Shown: positions 12,200-24,000, counted from the stretch's first letter. The stretch is 64,000 nucleotides of DNA from Trematomus loennbergii (GCA_012861695.1 JAAOOA010000330.1:248001-312000), one strand, 5' to 3'. Numbers and translations: made by a program. Notes: generated from the letters alone by a model not told the origin.

Positions 12200-13340
12200 A
12201 CAAGCAGACCCTTGTTTTTACTCCGTACTGTAAGGTTTGTAGTAGTTCTGGCCAATATGGCTTATAAATCTTGATATTTTCTAAAATAACACTGTTTGAC
12301 TTTGATGTATCGGATCATTAGCAGTTTGATTATGCTAGTCGACCAATATAGTCATTTATTCCAAACCCAATAGATCCACCCTCAAATGATCATGTATATT
12401 TGGTTTGTATCTCCTACCCATAGTTGGTAATGTTGTCTTTCATGTCAAAGTTGTTGGTGATTACCCTCACATCAACCCTGATCTTGCTCTATATATGTTT
12501 TTGGTGCAGAATGACCTTAAGGACTTCTACTTGATATGATTTGAGTGTACCAAACTTGTATTGCTGCTTCTTGAAATGTACAGAGAGTCCATTCTGTTCT
12601 GATAAACACGAGCCTATGTGATAAAAAAGCGTGAAACGTACACTCGTAGCCTTGATGTTGTTGTTCAAAGGGAGGCCCAAGGTTCGACCTGAAGACCTTG
12701 CTCTTGGCAGTAAATGACATCATCAAAAGTACGGATTTGAGTTTGCCGTCTTATTATACATGTTAAATTATTCGGCCTTGTACCTCCTCCACAGAAAGCG
12801 ACATTAATAATTCATTAAGATGTCACACATTTCGAAAGAGAGTTGCTGTGATGAACTGACGAAATATGAAGAATACCTACTAAAACCCACCCTCTATACC
12901 TCTAAAGCCTTAAGACTCACTTAAAGAGACTTTCAAAAGCCAGTCCTCACTCTAAATGCCAACGTGTGAAGTCTTTCTCTGCATATAAAAGGGACAAATC
13001 AAATCAACCTTGCCAGAAGTGAAAACAATGACTCAAAATCAGTCAGATGTTGCGTCAGATATGCTTTGATGAAGTGCTGCCTGCTCACCTTTAACATGAA
13101 AGATGGGAGAAATCAGCATTAAGGAGGCTGATATATCTCTGCATGATCATTTCAAAAATACTTTCCCATCACCAGACATGCTAAAGAGAGGATTTCCAGT
13201 AACTCAGCGAGGAGTGTTGTTCATAAAGTATCCGCCAATGGCTGTGAGGTACAAACACAGATGGCACAATGAAGGATGTGTCGAGAAAGAAATAAAGAAA
13301 ATATTGGCTCTGCCAGTGTCTTTATTATATCTCACATTAT
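12200..13340. other. Intergenic DNA, nothing recognised
   Basis: It may contain further eroded flanks of the retroelement at 11.6-12.2 kb, but no motif is good enough to call. Confidence 0.4.
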
Positions 13341-13468
13341 GAAGGTGCTAGACCAGGGGTCGGCAACCTTTTTGTGCCATTAAAAAAATTAATTGTTATC
13401 AGCGTGCCAACGATCGAGAATTAGCAACGGGGGGGGGGGAGCTCTCTGCGGAGAAGCAGTGTGTGGAC

Positions 13469-14503
13469 CAGGGGCGTCGCCTGGACCTGAAAACATTCGG
13501 GGCTTAGCCCACAGTGGCGGCGGCACTACAGTGGCATTTTTTACTGCAACACTCCCCACACGCACACACACAGTACACCCGCGACTGTTACAATGAAGGC
13601 TCGATAATCAGCTCACGGCATATAGGCAGGGGTAAAGTGGTATTTTGAGTGGGGGGCTCACCTCCTCTAGGGGGGTCCGGGGGGATGCTTCCCCGGGAAG
13701 ATTTTTTTTTAAATATTGAAGTTAAATGCATCAATCTGGTGCACTTTAAGAGCAAAATGAAGAGATCTATGGACACCTCTCTCAACACCCATATGAAGCA
13801 GAACTGTAAACAGATGTACTTTTTCTTTATGGATATTTACTAATCACTCCCCTTTTAAACTCTATTCTTGTTTTACTGCCTTATAGTATTTCATAACTGT
13901 TTTTCCTTTATTCTCTTATTTTTTTATAACTATAATGATCATATGAAGGTGTGCCGCGGAAATAATCTTTTGAATAATTTGTGACCAAACCGTTTGAGAC
14001 CCACTGAGATAACTTAGACTAAAGTAAACTATCTAAACACTCAGAGAGTCCTTTAGCTCACCTGAGTCTCTCAGTCTGAGAGGAGAGGACTCTCCTCCAG
14101 CTTCTTGTGGAACAAACAGCTCCTTATGTCCGTTAGTGCAGCTAGCTAACCAGATGCTAACAACACGTCCATGCTGACACCGGTCTCTCCCTCCCCCTCT
14201 CTCCCTCTCTCCCCCTCCCCCCTCTCTCTCTCTCTCTCACATGCGCTATTGCCACACACACACAGAGCCGAGCTTGAATGACACACGTTTATTTCCATGC
14301 AACTCTCTGATTGGTCTGGTGTCATGCCTCTGTTGCATTCACTGAACACGGGAAATTACAGTGCTGCCGTCCTCTCTTGTGTCATGATGAGGTTCACGTA
14401 AAGCACGGTTAATGTATTATATTATTGAGGGAGAATTGTCCGGGGCTACAGAAAAAACATTCGGGGCTAAAGCCCCGGATGCCCAGGCCAGGTGACGCCA
14501 CTG
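13469..14503. mobile_element. Second hAT nested inside the first
   Basis: The ends CAGGGGCGTCGCCTGG and CCAGGTGACGCCACTG are imperfect inverted repeats. The 8-bp target GTGTGGAC is duplicated perfectly at 13461-13468 and 14504-14511. A short ACATTCGGGGCT motif recurs near both ends (13492 and 14457). The interior has a G-rich GGGGGTCCGGGGGGATGC tract and another degenerate hAT-like end, GTTTGAGACCCACTG, near 13990-14006, so a third layer of insertion is possible. Confidence 0.93.
14183..14240. repeat. (CT)n-rich low-complexity tract
   Basis: Alternating TCTC and CCCC runs inside the nested hAT. Confidence 0.85.
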
Positions 14504-15654
14504 GTGTGGACCTGTCAGCACAACTTACATGATGCCGAATTTAACAAGCACATTTAAATAATTGGTTTAAACGGCATAATAATAAGGACGATCGTCCGTT
14601 CTGTGATTCTCCAGAACACACATGTTATGATATTAGGGTCAGGCAGAGTGAGATGAGATCGCTGTCCGTTTAAGAGAGAGAGAGAGGGGTGTGGCGTGTG
14701 CATGTCTGTGTGTGGATGGTAGAGCGACAGTGATGGAGCGTGTGTTGTATGTTTCTGGAAGTGAAACGAGGCAGCAGAAAAACAGAGGTCTGTGATGTAT
14801 TTTGTGAAACAGAAGAACAGCTAAATAAATGCAACGGCCTCCCAAGAAGAGCTCGCCTCTCTCCAGTCATTTAAGCTAAAGTGGGTTATTGAACCTGAAG
14901 CTTGTTGCTTCTGCCCTCCTAGACTACGGTCTGGGAGCCGACAGGAAAGTTCAACACACAGATGGCCAGTCCGCCCCTTTGTAGCATATTATTTTAATGA
15001 GAGATGAGCAGATCGCCACTGGGCTTTCAACTAAAGACACAGCCACGCAAAAACTGTGGTATTTGTACAGCTCCTTATGGGTACTGCAATTTGTGCTTTC
15101 CTCCGTGGTGAAACGATCAGCCCTGCACCACGGAGGAAAGCGGCAGAAAGTCACCTGGAGTTAAAGAGAGCGGGGCTGCGCTGCGTGCATGGCTTCCTTC
15201 TGCAGGTAACGGGGAGACGCGCTCTGGCGGCGGTCTCGTTCAGGATCCGAAAATAAATTTAATATTTTGCACACTTATTCCACTTATTCCTAGTGTGCCA
15301 CTGGTTACGGTGCCGCGTGCCAATGCTGGCACGCATGCCAGGGGTTGCCGACCCCTGTGCTAGACAGTGTGATTACGGATGCTCTTACCTTCATGTGTCT
15401 CCTCCAACAAAGCCATCCTTTTCTATAACATTAGCTGCACATTGAATTTCAATGCTTTGTCTCTTTTTGTCACATTTAGTTTCGAAGAGGTTTAATAAGG
15501 CTGCTGTGAATGCAACAGGCTTTTCTCAAATGTGTAGGATGCATTTGAATTAAGTTGCATGAAACAAAAGGAAACAACACTTCGAGTCATGATGGATTAA
15601 GCATTTAAATGTATCTCAATGTAAAAATGCATCATTATGTTCTTCCAAGTGGTT

Positions 15655-15872
15655 GGACAGCGCTACAGTAATGTGAATTGTTCTTGTTCAAGCTATTCTT
15701 TTATTGTTTGAGGAGGACAAGACATTTTGTTCACATTGAGACTTTGGTTATTATCATACTTCCTTACATCGCTCTGGGGCTGACGGTGACCTTCGTTTTG
15801 ACACGGCTCTGTGATCTTGCTTTTGTTCCTCGGTTACTTTCTTCTGTGTCTTGTTCTGTTCTCTGTTAATTA
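15655..15872 (+). repeat. Unknown repeat, copy 1 (frame-preserving)
   Basis: From ACAGTAATGTGAA onward about 200 bp match 19430-19640. The two copies differ by indels of 3 and 6 bases, and both keep one frame open on the + strand (shared peptide pieces FYCLRRT, FVHIETLV, PYIALGLT). I do not recognise the peptide. It could be a piece of an unidentified retroposon or transposon protein, or coincidence. Confidence 0.6.
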
Positions 15873-16019
15873 TTTATTACCCATTCATGCCTCTGAGCAT
15901 TTAAAAAAGGGAATTGCCAACACTGTGCAGTACAAGTGCAACATATTGTTTTGTATGTTAGTTGTGAAGACTTAAATGAAAGCCTGTGTTAACTCTTTCT
16001 TTATGACTTTAGGAGGACA

Positions 16020-16235
16020 ACTACAAAATGAATTTCTCGGCCCACCACTTTGGTCTATACTTAACTATCTCAACATCTATGGATTGCAATGACATTTTAT
16101 ACAGACATGATGGTCCCCAGAGGATGAATCATACCGACTTTGGTAAGCCCTTTCCTTTGGATCGCCATGAAGTTGACATATTTGGTTTTGAGTTATCTCA
16201 AAAATGATTTGGTAGATTTTCCACACAATATAAGG
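16020..16235 (+). repeat. Common teleost interspersed repeat, class unassigned
   Basis: It reads CCACCACTTTGGTC, ATCTCAACATCTATGGATTG, CAGACATGATGGTCCCCAGA, GGATGAATCATACCGACTTT and then TTTTGAGTTATCTCA. I know this as a very common unclassified fish repeat. A more diverged copy lies in reverse orientation at 5120-5425. Confidence 0.65.
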
Positions 16236-16248
16236 TGTAATAATTTAA

Positions 16249-16950
16249 AGTCACTATCATGCTATTTTTAGGCAATAGCATAGGTCTCAGATATATACAA
16301 AAATATAAAAAACATGTCTATGAAGTGTTTTGGTAAAACAGATCACCCATTCTAGCCATGCCTCATATCCCTCTATTTCACTTCCTGTTTCAAAAGTGCT
16401 GATTCTGGGTATAAACAGGTCTCTCTTGAAAATGAGACCCTGTGTCTCAATGAGATTTTCACCTGTATAAATAAAGACTACGGGACCTGGCAGATACAGT
16501 CTAAAATGCTGCGGTGATGAAACGCAAGGATTATTAGATCAAGGATTATTAGATCAAGGATTTTCTGAAACAGTATGGAGCTCAAAGGCTTTCTCTTGCC
16601 GGTTATACCACAAGGTGAGTTCCTTTTTATTTCCTGCTTCTTCACACACATGCTCTCCAGTACAGGTTAGCTCTGAGTGTTAGCGATGCTAATGTAAACA
16701 CCGACCAAAACCGTCGGGCATTGTTTCTGATAGCAACATTTCTGATAGTGCTGTGGGTCCGCCGCCGATTTGACGTCATATCGGGGAAAATCTGGATCAG
16801 CTCCGTTGTACCCCGTTTTTAGAGATTTGGGTACGGAGGAAAAGAGAGAGGGTTTTATTTTCTGACGCTGCGTGAGTTCCCTGACACACCGGGGACACAT
16901 GTTTATGTATAAAAGACATCAAAAAGTGCATTTTGCATGATAGGTCCCCT
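16249..16950. mobile_element. TTAA-type DNA transposon (Kolobok/T2-like), copy K1
   Basis: TTAA flanks both ends (16245-16248 and 16951-16954). The right end GCATGATAGGTCCCCT matches the right end of 25540-26029, and the left end is an eroded version (TATCATGC). The family signature GAGATTTGGGTACGGAGGAA is shared with the 25.5 and 60.8 kb copies. It contains a CRE palindrome TGACGTCA at 16771-16778 and an inserted LINE tail at 16417-16477. The TTAA target and AAAGGG-type ends suggest Kolobok/T2. piggyBac is the alternative. Confidence 0.8.
16417..16477 (+). mobile_element. LINE 3' tail inside K1
   Basis: GGTCTCTCTTGAAAATGAGA, then GTCTCAATGAGATTTTCACC, then TGTATAAATAAAG is the common 3' end of a fish LINE. 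It is the same tail type as at 21124-21200 on the other strand. It is an old insertion or a shared ancestral segment. Confidence 0.6.
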
Positions 16951-16954
16951 TTAA

Positions 16955-17675
16955 GGGAGACTTTAACTTTCATCTTGTGCCATTGTCGCGTCAAATTTTC
17001 GTAATATACTTTGGTTTATGACATCAGTTTCAAATGTACCTCGTGTTCTGCGCTTATTAGCACATGTTAGCATGCTAGCAGCCTAATTCTAAGATGGTTT
17101 TTATGGTAAAACGTATACCCGGAAAACATCAGCCTGTTGGAGTTGTATTTGTCAGCATGTTAGCATCAAAGCAGCTCTTTGTGTAAGTAAAGAGCACATT
17201 TTTGTTTGCTGAAAGTACCGTACGTGACCCCATCATGTTTCTATAAGCACTTTGACCCTTGAGCCCATCATCTAGAGATTCAATCCAATCCCCTCTCCAT
17301 TATCAAAAGGAATACTCCATATACACAAAGAAAGAGAACGGACCAGATGCAGTACAATGAAAATGGCTCATTAAAGGTGTCATGAAAATGGAGCGAGACT
17401 CTCCACCAGCCTTCAGATTCAGGGTGAAAGTGTTTTTAAAGGATGTGTATGGAGTGAAGCCAGAGACTCAGTCATGGCTCTCGATTAAAGAGACTGCAAA
17501 AAACAAAGCAATGCAATGGAAAATATATACAGAGAGAGACAGAGAGGATAGATATGATTCCTTTTGACCTGTCTTCAAAGCAGCGAGGATGCTTTGGTTA
17601 GAGATCAGAGGAGCTACTGGTTAGAAAATCGTAGTCATTAAAACCAAATCCAAACAAATTAATATTTTAACCAAT
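16955..17675. other. Intergenic DNA, nothing recognised
   Basis: No domain, repeat end or splice-flanked frame is recognised. Confidence 0.45.
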
Positions 17676-17678
17676 CTA

Positions 17679-17830
17679 GGCAAGGCAAGGCAAGTTTATT
17701 TATATAGCACTTTTCTATAATCTAACTAATTTCTAAGATAATTCTCCTCCTGCTGTCCTCCTTAGGCCCGGATATTTTATACCAATTGATGGAGGAAGTC
17801 CTTCCCAGCCAATTAGCAACCAGGATACAA
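17679..17830. mobile_element. Fish LINE/SINE tail-like fragment
   Basis: AGGCAAGGCAAGGCAAGTTT followed by ATTTATATAGCACTTTTCT is a widespread teleost retroposon tail motif. A related one (TTTATTTATATAGCACTTGC then CAAAGTGCTTTACA) is at 52774-52828. The family is not assigned. Confidence 0.55.
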
Positions 17831-18276
17831 TATTGACAGTGTCTTTTAATGATTTCCAAATTTAATTTTCCAATGATCTACCCTCTTTTAAGCATGACAA
17901 ATGGAAATCAAACCACCAACTTCATTCTGTCCTCCCCAAATGTTCTGAGTCCCAAGTAGTTTCTATATACTGTATGTTTGATGAAAAATGCAGCAATTTA
18001 AGCGATTTAAAGCAGAAAAAGTTATTCTTTCCCGAGGCCAGACTGATGATAAAGAGCGGACATGATGATAATGCCTCAGTCACATCAGGTTCTGAGAAGA
18101 CCTCACGCTGGTATCCCAGTAGGTGGACTAATATATGAGGAAGCAGGCTTTGTATTTGAACTCCACAGGCTCAGATGTGACTCACACCAAGCTTTCAGAC
18201 GTCCTCCACCTCTCTATCTCCACCCTTTCCCTCTATCCTCTATCCTCTCCTCTGCCTACAGATTAGTTCCCAGTAA

Positions 18277-19186
18277 GGCCCTGACACACCAGGCAGTCAC
18301 CAGAGAACTCGCCGACACCGACAACGACAGTTCCATCGACGAGTTCTCCTGCGTCTTGGCCGTGTGTCGCACTGGAAATCACCGCTTTACAGCCGAGCAC
18401 GTACGAACTGCGCATGCGTGAGTGGCAATAACTCTCCTTACCAGCAGGCGGCGGTAGTGTGTATTCGTCATTCAAAAGAGGCAACAACCGGAAGACAGAG
18501 AAGAAGAACAGACTGATATAAACAAACAAATAGCGTGTGCGTTCCATTTTCACTCTCGTCCATCGAAAACATGTTTTAGAATATAAAAATACATGAATGA
18601 TGAAATGAGCACATAAAGTGCAGACATACTATAAAATCACAGTTAATAGACCTGCATCTGATGATCGCAGTGTTCTGGCGGGTGTGTAGTTTATTGAGTC
18701 AGCAATGTAATAATGGTCACTTCTTGCTAAATTTACGATGAGATGAAAAACCGGACTTGACCAAACAAATCACGGAGCTCTCAGCAGAGGACAGCCGGGG
18801 ACGCTCCCGCCGATATCAGAGATGTCCCTGCTATGTGTGGGAGGTAAGAGAGGACATTTAAGGGCTATGTTTGATGTCTTTAAGATCACCTGCTGGGGTT
18901 TAGCTGCTGTCCTGTGCCTTAAATCGTTTGTTTACGTCCCTCACTTCCGTTTCGCTTCTCATTTGCTAGCTGAACAGCTGATCAGAGTGGTTTCTTGGCC
19001 CGATAGCTTGTGACCAACATTTGGCCGATTCAACATGTTGAATCGGCCATGTGTCGACCGTGAGAGGCCAAATAAGGCGTGTCACGGCCGAGGGTTCGGG
19101 ACACACCAAATTGACTTTGGGTGACAAGGAACGCGTTGTCGCCAGACAACCGAAGACGGCCGAATACGGCCTGGTGTGTCAGGGCC
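18277..19186. mobile_element. TIR DNA transposon, superfamily uncertain
   Basis: GGCCCTGACACACCAGG at the left is answered exactly by CCTGGTGTGTCAGGGCC at the right. Both TIRs are bordered by TAA/TTA, so the duplication could be TA or lie within an extended palindrome. Inner arms carry more inverted CGGCCG/CGACGG pieces. The interior has no transposase. Confidence 0.85.
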
Positions 19187-19395
19187 TTAAGGTGTCATGA
19201 ATGAAGGGCTCTACCTCCCGCCCATTCTCCAAACATGTAGTGAAGAGAAAATAGAGAAAACCTCAGTGCTTCTTTGAAGGTGGTGATCTGAATCTGGGTT
19301 TAAGTGAATCTGAGTGTCGCCTAATTAAATTAATAGATCCTCGAAATGCCTGTACTTGAGTTGTGTCTCTACAGTAGAAAGCAGGGGGAAAGATG

Positions 19396-19671
19396 GTGGT
19401 TTGCTTGCGGGGGAATATTTGAACTGTACAGTAATGTGAATGTGTCTTGTACAAGCTATTATTTTATTGTTTGAGGAGGACAATACATTTTGTTCACATT
19501 GAGACTTTGGTTATCATATGTCCTTACATCGCTTTGGGGCTCACCTTCGTTTTGACACAGCTCTGTAAACTTGCTTTTGTTCCTCCGTTACTTTCTTCGG
19601 TGTCTTCTATCCACTTCCTGTATTCGGTTCATTATTTGTTTAAAGTGGTTTGCTTGCGGGGGAATATTTGA
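19396..19671 (+). repeat. Unknown repeat, copy 2, flanked by a 27-bp direct repeat
   Basis: A 27-bp sequence starting GTGGTTTGCTTGCGGGGG is present identically at 19396-19422 and 19645-19671. The 222 bp between are a second copy of the 15655-15872 repeat and keep the same frame open. The flanking repeats look like an unusually long target duplication. Confidence 0.75.
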
Positions 19672-19989
19672 GCCGATCACTGTTACGGTCACGTATAGGA
19701 ATGTTGCTTAAAATAGATGCGGCCTAGGTGTCTGCAGGTGTCTTTGGATGATTCAAATTGTGTATTAACCCTTGTGTGGTGTTCACATTTTGGTTACTCA
19801 GCATGTTCGTGGGTCTGGTGGACCCGCTGCCTTTTTGGGCTTCAATTCAACACAATCAAACTATTCTATATTAAAATACTCAACAGATGTTTACTTCATC
19901 TCAATTACAAGTAATATAAACAGCATATATGGTTAATATTTGCCCTTTACATTTGTTAGATCACATTAATGAAATAAAGTGCTACTCTT

Positions 19990-20141
19990 TTTTTGTAACT
20001 AGCTGATGCTCAATCTCATCCTCTTCTTCAAAGTCACTGTCAGACTGAAACCTCTTCCTCTTCCTCTACATCATCATCAAATGGTTCTCTCTCTTCCAAA
20101 ATCATCTGCAAGGCCCTCTGAGCAGAGAATCGTTTGGCCAT
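19990..20141 (-). pseudogene. piggyBac transposase N-terminal stub
   Basis: Starting at ATG 20141 on the - strand the frame reads MAKRFSAQRALQMILEERE and then an acidic stretch (DDDVEEEEE) to a stop at 20040. A second frame continues the acidic run as SDSDFEEEDEIE, so a frameshift separates them. A short basic start followed by an acidic tract is usual for the N-terminus of piggyBac/PGBD proteins, whose catalytic DDD core cuts and pastes DNA at TTAA. The catalytic core is absent here, so the protein cannot be active. Confidence 0.75.
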
Positions 20142-20271
20142 CTTGATCAGTGTGATAAGGACCCAAACTGGCGAAGCTTTATTTATTGTGTCTCGCCCCA
20201 AATGTGCAGCTGGGATAGAGTGTGAATAAAATAAAGATTGGTTCCCGCAAGACACAATGCGGAATGTGAGA

Positions 20272-20311
20272 GCACACATACACACACACCACATACACAC
20301 ACACACACACA

Positions 20312-20405
<94 letters not shown>
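20272..20405. repeat. (CA)n microsatellite
   Basis: About 60 CA units with few interruptions. Together with the (GT)n at 20537-20710 it forms an inverted pair. Confidence 0.98.
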
Positions 20406-20408
<3 letters not shown>

Positions 20409-20536
20409 CGAACAGTGTGTGGCAGTGACAAGTGTGCACAGGGACGAGGGGAAGCGAAGGGAAGGGGTGTGCTCCAAAAGCCAATGAGAGCTGACAAGCC
20501 TCCCACAGGCTTTCAGCAGCCCAACCAACCCAAAAC

Positions 20537-20712
<176 letters not shown>

Positions 20713-20800
20713 AGACAGGTGCACAGGACCTACAATTTCCACACTTAAGTTAGCCCCGGGTCCAGTGGACCTGAACATCCTGTATGTAATGTAAATGTGT

Positions 20801-20818
20801 GGGGGGGGGGGGGGGGGG
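20801..20818. repeat. Run of 18 G
   Basis: Homopolymer inside the piggyBac element. It may reflect assembly uncertainty. Confidence 0.95.
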
Positions 20819-21117
20819 TACAGTGGGTGGTCATTGAAAATGTGTTCTGATACATGTTTTTTACAGAAAATGAGCCAAGGCCATTTAGTGTGAGTTTGAA
20901 AAATAATGTATCATATCATTTTTCTTTAGCTAAATAATGAACACGGGTCCCACAGATCCGAACACCATACAAGGGTTAAAGGACAAGAGTACTTCTCCTG
21001 AGTTTTGACATATGCTGCTTTTATTAAAAAATATCATGGATGTCACATTCCTCCACCCTACGTCACATGGGCAAAACGATCTTTTATTTAACTACCACTT
21101 CCAATCAAGTCCAATTT

Positions 21118-21800
21118 TTCATTTCATTTCAAACCTTTATTTATCCAGGTGTATCCCATTGAGATCATTGATCTCTTTTTCAAGGGAGACCTGCTCAAGT
21201 AGGTTCCACTTGATACAGCATCATTACAGGGATTACAATTTACATAACTATCCACATGAACAGGTACCAACAGCTTCCGATTGAGTAGCATCCAACCGAG
21301 CTTTAAAAACATTGAGTGGCACCAGATTGCTCAGTTTACATTTCAATTGCAGACTATTCCAAGACAGAGGAGCTGCGCATCTAAATGCTATCTTCCCTAA
21401 GACAGTCCTAGCAGTTGGCACATTTAATAAAACCACAGCATGCGATCTCAGGCAGTAGCCACTTACAATTCGCCAAAATCTAGTTTAGGTAAAAGACTGC
21501 GCACATTTAAGTGAATGAAACCCAACCCAGACCTAGAATTAAAATCAGCAGGAGTAGCGATCTGACTACTACTACTGTGCGGTCCAGGGTTAGGCTGTAC
21601 ATTTCCTGATAGCAATAATAACAAGAAAACCAGGCATATTTTCCTCTTAATCGACACACATACATTGTCATCTACTTTAGAATCACCGGAAAAGTCTGTG
21701 ATTAGAGCTCAAGAAGCAGTCCTGAAGAACCATCATAGCAGGCAAGTGAAAAAGACAAACATATTTTGTCGAGCAGATTGTCTGTGACAAGGCAACCGGT
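21118..21800 (-). mobile_element. LINE with large internal deletion
   Basis: On the - strand the order is a possible 5' UTR, an ORF start at 21657 (MSIKRKICLVFLLLLLSGNV), a QPNPGP motif (21580-21591), and GFIHLNVRSLLPKLD, which resembles the beginning of a LINE endonuclease domain. It then passes within 30 bases into a C-terminal segment (RTVLGKIAFRCAAPLSWNSL, 21400-21340) of the kind that ends LINE ORF2 proteins. The 3' end is the tail with AAGAGATCAATGATCTCAAT, TACACCTGGATAAATAAAGG and a GAAAT repeat. Most of the endonuclease and all of the reverse transcriptase palm are missing, so it would depend on a full-length partner. The clade looks CR1/L2/Rex-like but is not certain. Confidence 0.75.
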
Positions 21801-21811
21801 AATTGTTTGTG

Positions 21812-22540
21812 CAGTGGCGAGCCGTCAGGGCCCTCTAGGCCCTCTGTGAGGGCCTAAGATATTCCAAAAATAATATTTAAAAACATTAAAAAAATATATT
21901 TTTTTTTAAATATATTTTTTTTTAATATTATTTTTGTTATATTTTTCATTAGTTTTACCGAAAAAAACTTGATTTAATAAAATAACATTTCCAAATAAAT
22001 AAATCCTTTGAATCTGCCTGTTCAGTCTCTGTTTGAATGTCAGTTACTATAGCGGGCCTCTCTGCGATTCACAGAGGGTTGCTATAGTAACTGAATGAGA
22101 GAGTAATGTCAAATGACAGTACAATTGACCAATCATATCTTCCCTCTAAATGGGTGGGTTTTATTATCGCGGACTTTATGACGAGTTCCGCCCGCTGTGA
22201 AACTTTTCTTGTTTCCATAGCAACAACAACTTCCTGTCAACAGCGTGAACTCGCCTTCAAAATAAAAGCATGCCAAATTACACTTAAGACATACAACTGC
22301 AACGAAAGTAACAAACACAATGCAATATCATTTTCAATGTCAAAGAACACAAATTGGGTTCACAGGTGTTGTTTTGTGTGGTAGAGGGTCGCTGTCATTG
22401 ATGCGTTTTGCACCCTGGGCCGTTGTTTTGATATTCCGCTGAAGTATACGCTGTGACGTAATAACTCTTTTTTTTTCTTTTTTTCGACGGAAGGGGTGGG
22501 GGTCAGAGGGCCTAGGTATAAAGCTCACGGCTCGCCACTG
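21812..22540. mobile_element. hAT transposon with perfect 8-bp TSD
   Basis: The ends CAGTGGCGAGCCGTCAGGG and CTCACGGCTCGCCACTG are inverted repeats. TGTTTGTG is duplicated at 21804-21811 and 22541-22548. A palindromic CCCTCTAGGCCCTC / GAGGGCCTAGG follows each TIR. The interior (about 22211-22375) is shared with the different hAT family at 50567-51126 and 56026-56571. No transposase frame is recognised. Confidence 0.93.
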
Positions 22541-22548
22541 TGTTTGTG

Positions 22549-23587
22549 TAACACATCCGAACCTTTGCAGGGGATGCCCACTGCGGGTGGCAGAACAGAC
22601 CTGAATCCAGTAGACTTCTCAGAATGACTAGAGATCTTCTCATTGTCCAAACAGTTAACAGGCACAGCAGAATCACAATGCTGACACTCCCCAAGCATTT
22701 TCAATGGGACGCAACGTCAAAGTGAGTTCTTGATCAAGAAATCAGTCGACTTTTCCCTCCTTTTAACAACCTCACTTAAACATGAGAAGTCTGAATGAAA
22801 ACACCCTTTAACATGATAACATAAAATGTGTTCTACTGTATATGAAAAATGTATTAAGCCTGGTCACCCCACTCACATGCATTTATAATACTAAGTGTAT
22901 GTAAATATTGATTGGACCGTATAAATGTGTAATGCTCTTACTGCATTGTATTGAATGTTAGCTGTCGTTCAAGATTAATGTGTCTGGCAGATATATTTTG
23001 GACACGTGCTAAATTATTCTTTCTTTGCACATTACCTTTTATGCATTTATTTGGAGATACTTCTGACACACTTTTTTAAGGTGATAATGCATACTAGAAT
23101 GTAATAACATAGGGGCATTTTAAAGCTTTTAGCCTTTAATTTCGCCTGTTCGACTTGTCTTGGCTCCTACTTTCACGGCAGGTAGTTCTAGGGAAACTGT
23201 CAAAAAACACAACGGTTAAACCCTCAATGGCAAAAATGCTGGTAAAAGTTTAAGCATTTGACATTTCTGAAGAAACAAATGGACTGTAGGCTCTCTATAT
23301 TATCCATGACATTCAGGAGAGCCAGTCTGACCTTCTGTCACGTAAAGGAAAAGTCATGGAACAGAAGGGGATAAGGTTAGCTGGGGTCCATGGGGAAATT
23401 AAAATGATGAGGGCTTAAGAGGTCCCACTGCTATTCTGATGGAGATTCACCTGATCAATGTGCACCAGGGTCACCAAAGACAAGGGAATTTGTAACCAAA
23501 CAACATGTTAAATGAAAGTCAATGATTGTGAGATTTTGACAGCTGGTCTAAACATTGTCTCTACTGCTATAGGCTAACATTGTGCGC
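22549..23587. other. Intergenic DNA, nothing recognised
   Basis: AT-rich, without recognisable repeats or coding frames. Confidence 0.45.
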
Positions 23588-23590
23588 TTA

Positions 23591-23959
23591 CACTGGAAAA
23601 AATGCTAAGTTAAACAATAATGAAAATAAGTTTTAAGTTAAAAAAATCAGCCAATAGAACAAGTGAAATTAGCTTGGTAAGATTTCTTGAAATAAGATGG
23701 GTTATTTAGATAAATCAGATCTTGTAATTAGCTCGGAGAACTTATTTTGAACTATATTTGACCAGAATCAGGAATTGTTGTGTTACAATATAAGCCTCAA
23801 ATGCTCAAAAGTGTTCTGTTTTCTGATGTTAGTTGGTGATTTTCTAATAAATATGTAAAAAAACATGTGTTTCATCTGAGATACAACTCAATATAAGATT
23901 ATTTGACTTAACAAGATGATGCATTGTCTAAAAACAAGACCCGATATCTCACTGCAGTG
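23591..23959. mobile_element. CMC/EnSpm-Chapaev-like MITE
   Basis: It begins CACTGGAAAAAATGC and ends CACTGCAGTG, flanked on both sides by TTA (23588-23590 and 23960-23962). The CACTG termini with a 3-bp duplication fit the CMC group (Chapaev3/EnSpm-like). The interior is AT-rich with AAATAAG/CTTATTT motifs and has no coding capacity. Confidence 0.65.
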
Positions 23960-24000
23960 TTACTTCTGAAGTTATTATGTCTTATAGCAAGTGTAAAGAC

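Larger units (their letters stand above)
13354..15357. mobile_element. hAT transposon, non-autonomous, with perfect 8-bp TSD
   Basis: The left end CAGGGGTCGGCAACC and right end GGTTGCCGACCCCTG are exact inverted repeats of the type seen in hAT/Charlie elements. The host site TGCTAGAC is duplicated perfectly at 13346-13353 and 15358-15365. Subterminal sequence repeats GTGCCA/TGGCAC motifs. No transposase frame is recognised, and about half the length is a second hAT (13469-14503) inserted into it. This copy is therefore the older of the nested pair. Confidence 0.95.

Noticed and set aside
18277..19186. Assignment of this TIR element to hAT or Harbinger
   Set aside because: The flanks TAA/TTA are inverted rather than direct, so neither an 8-bp nor a 3-bp duplication is supported. 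It is left unassigned.
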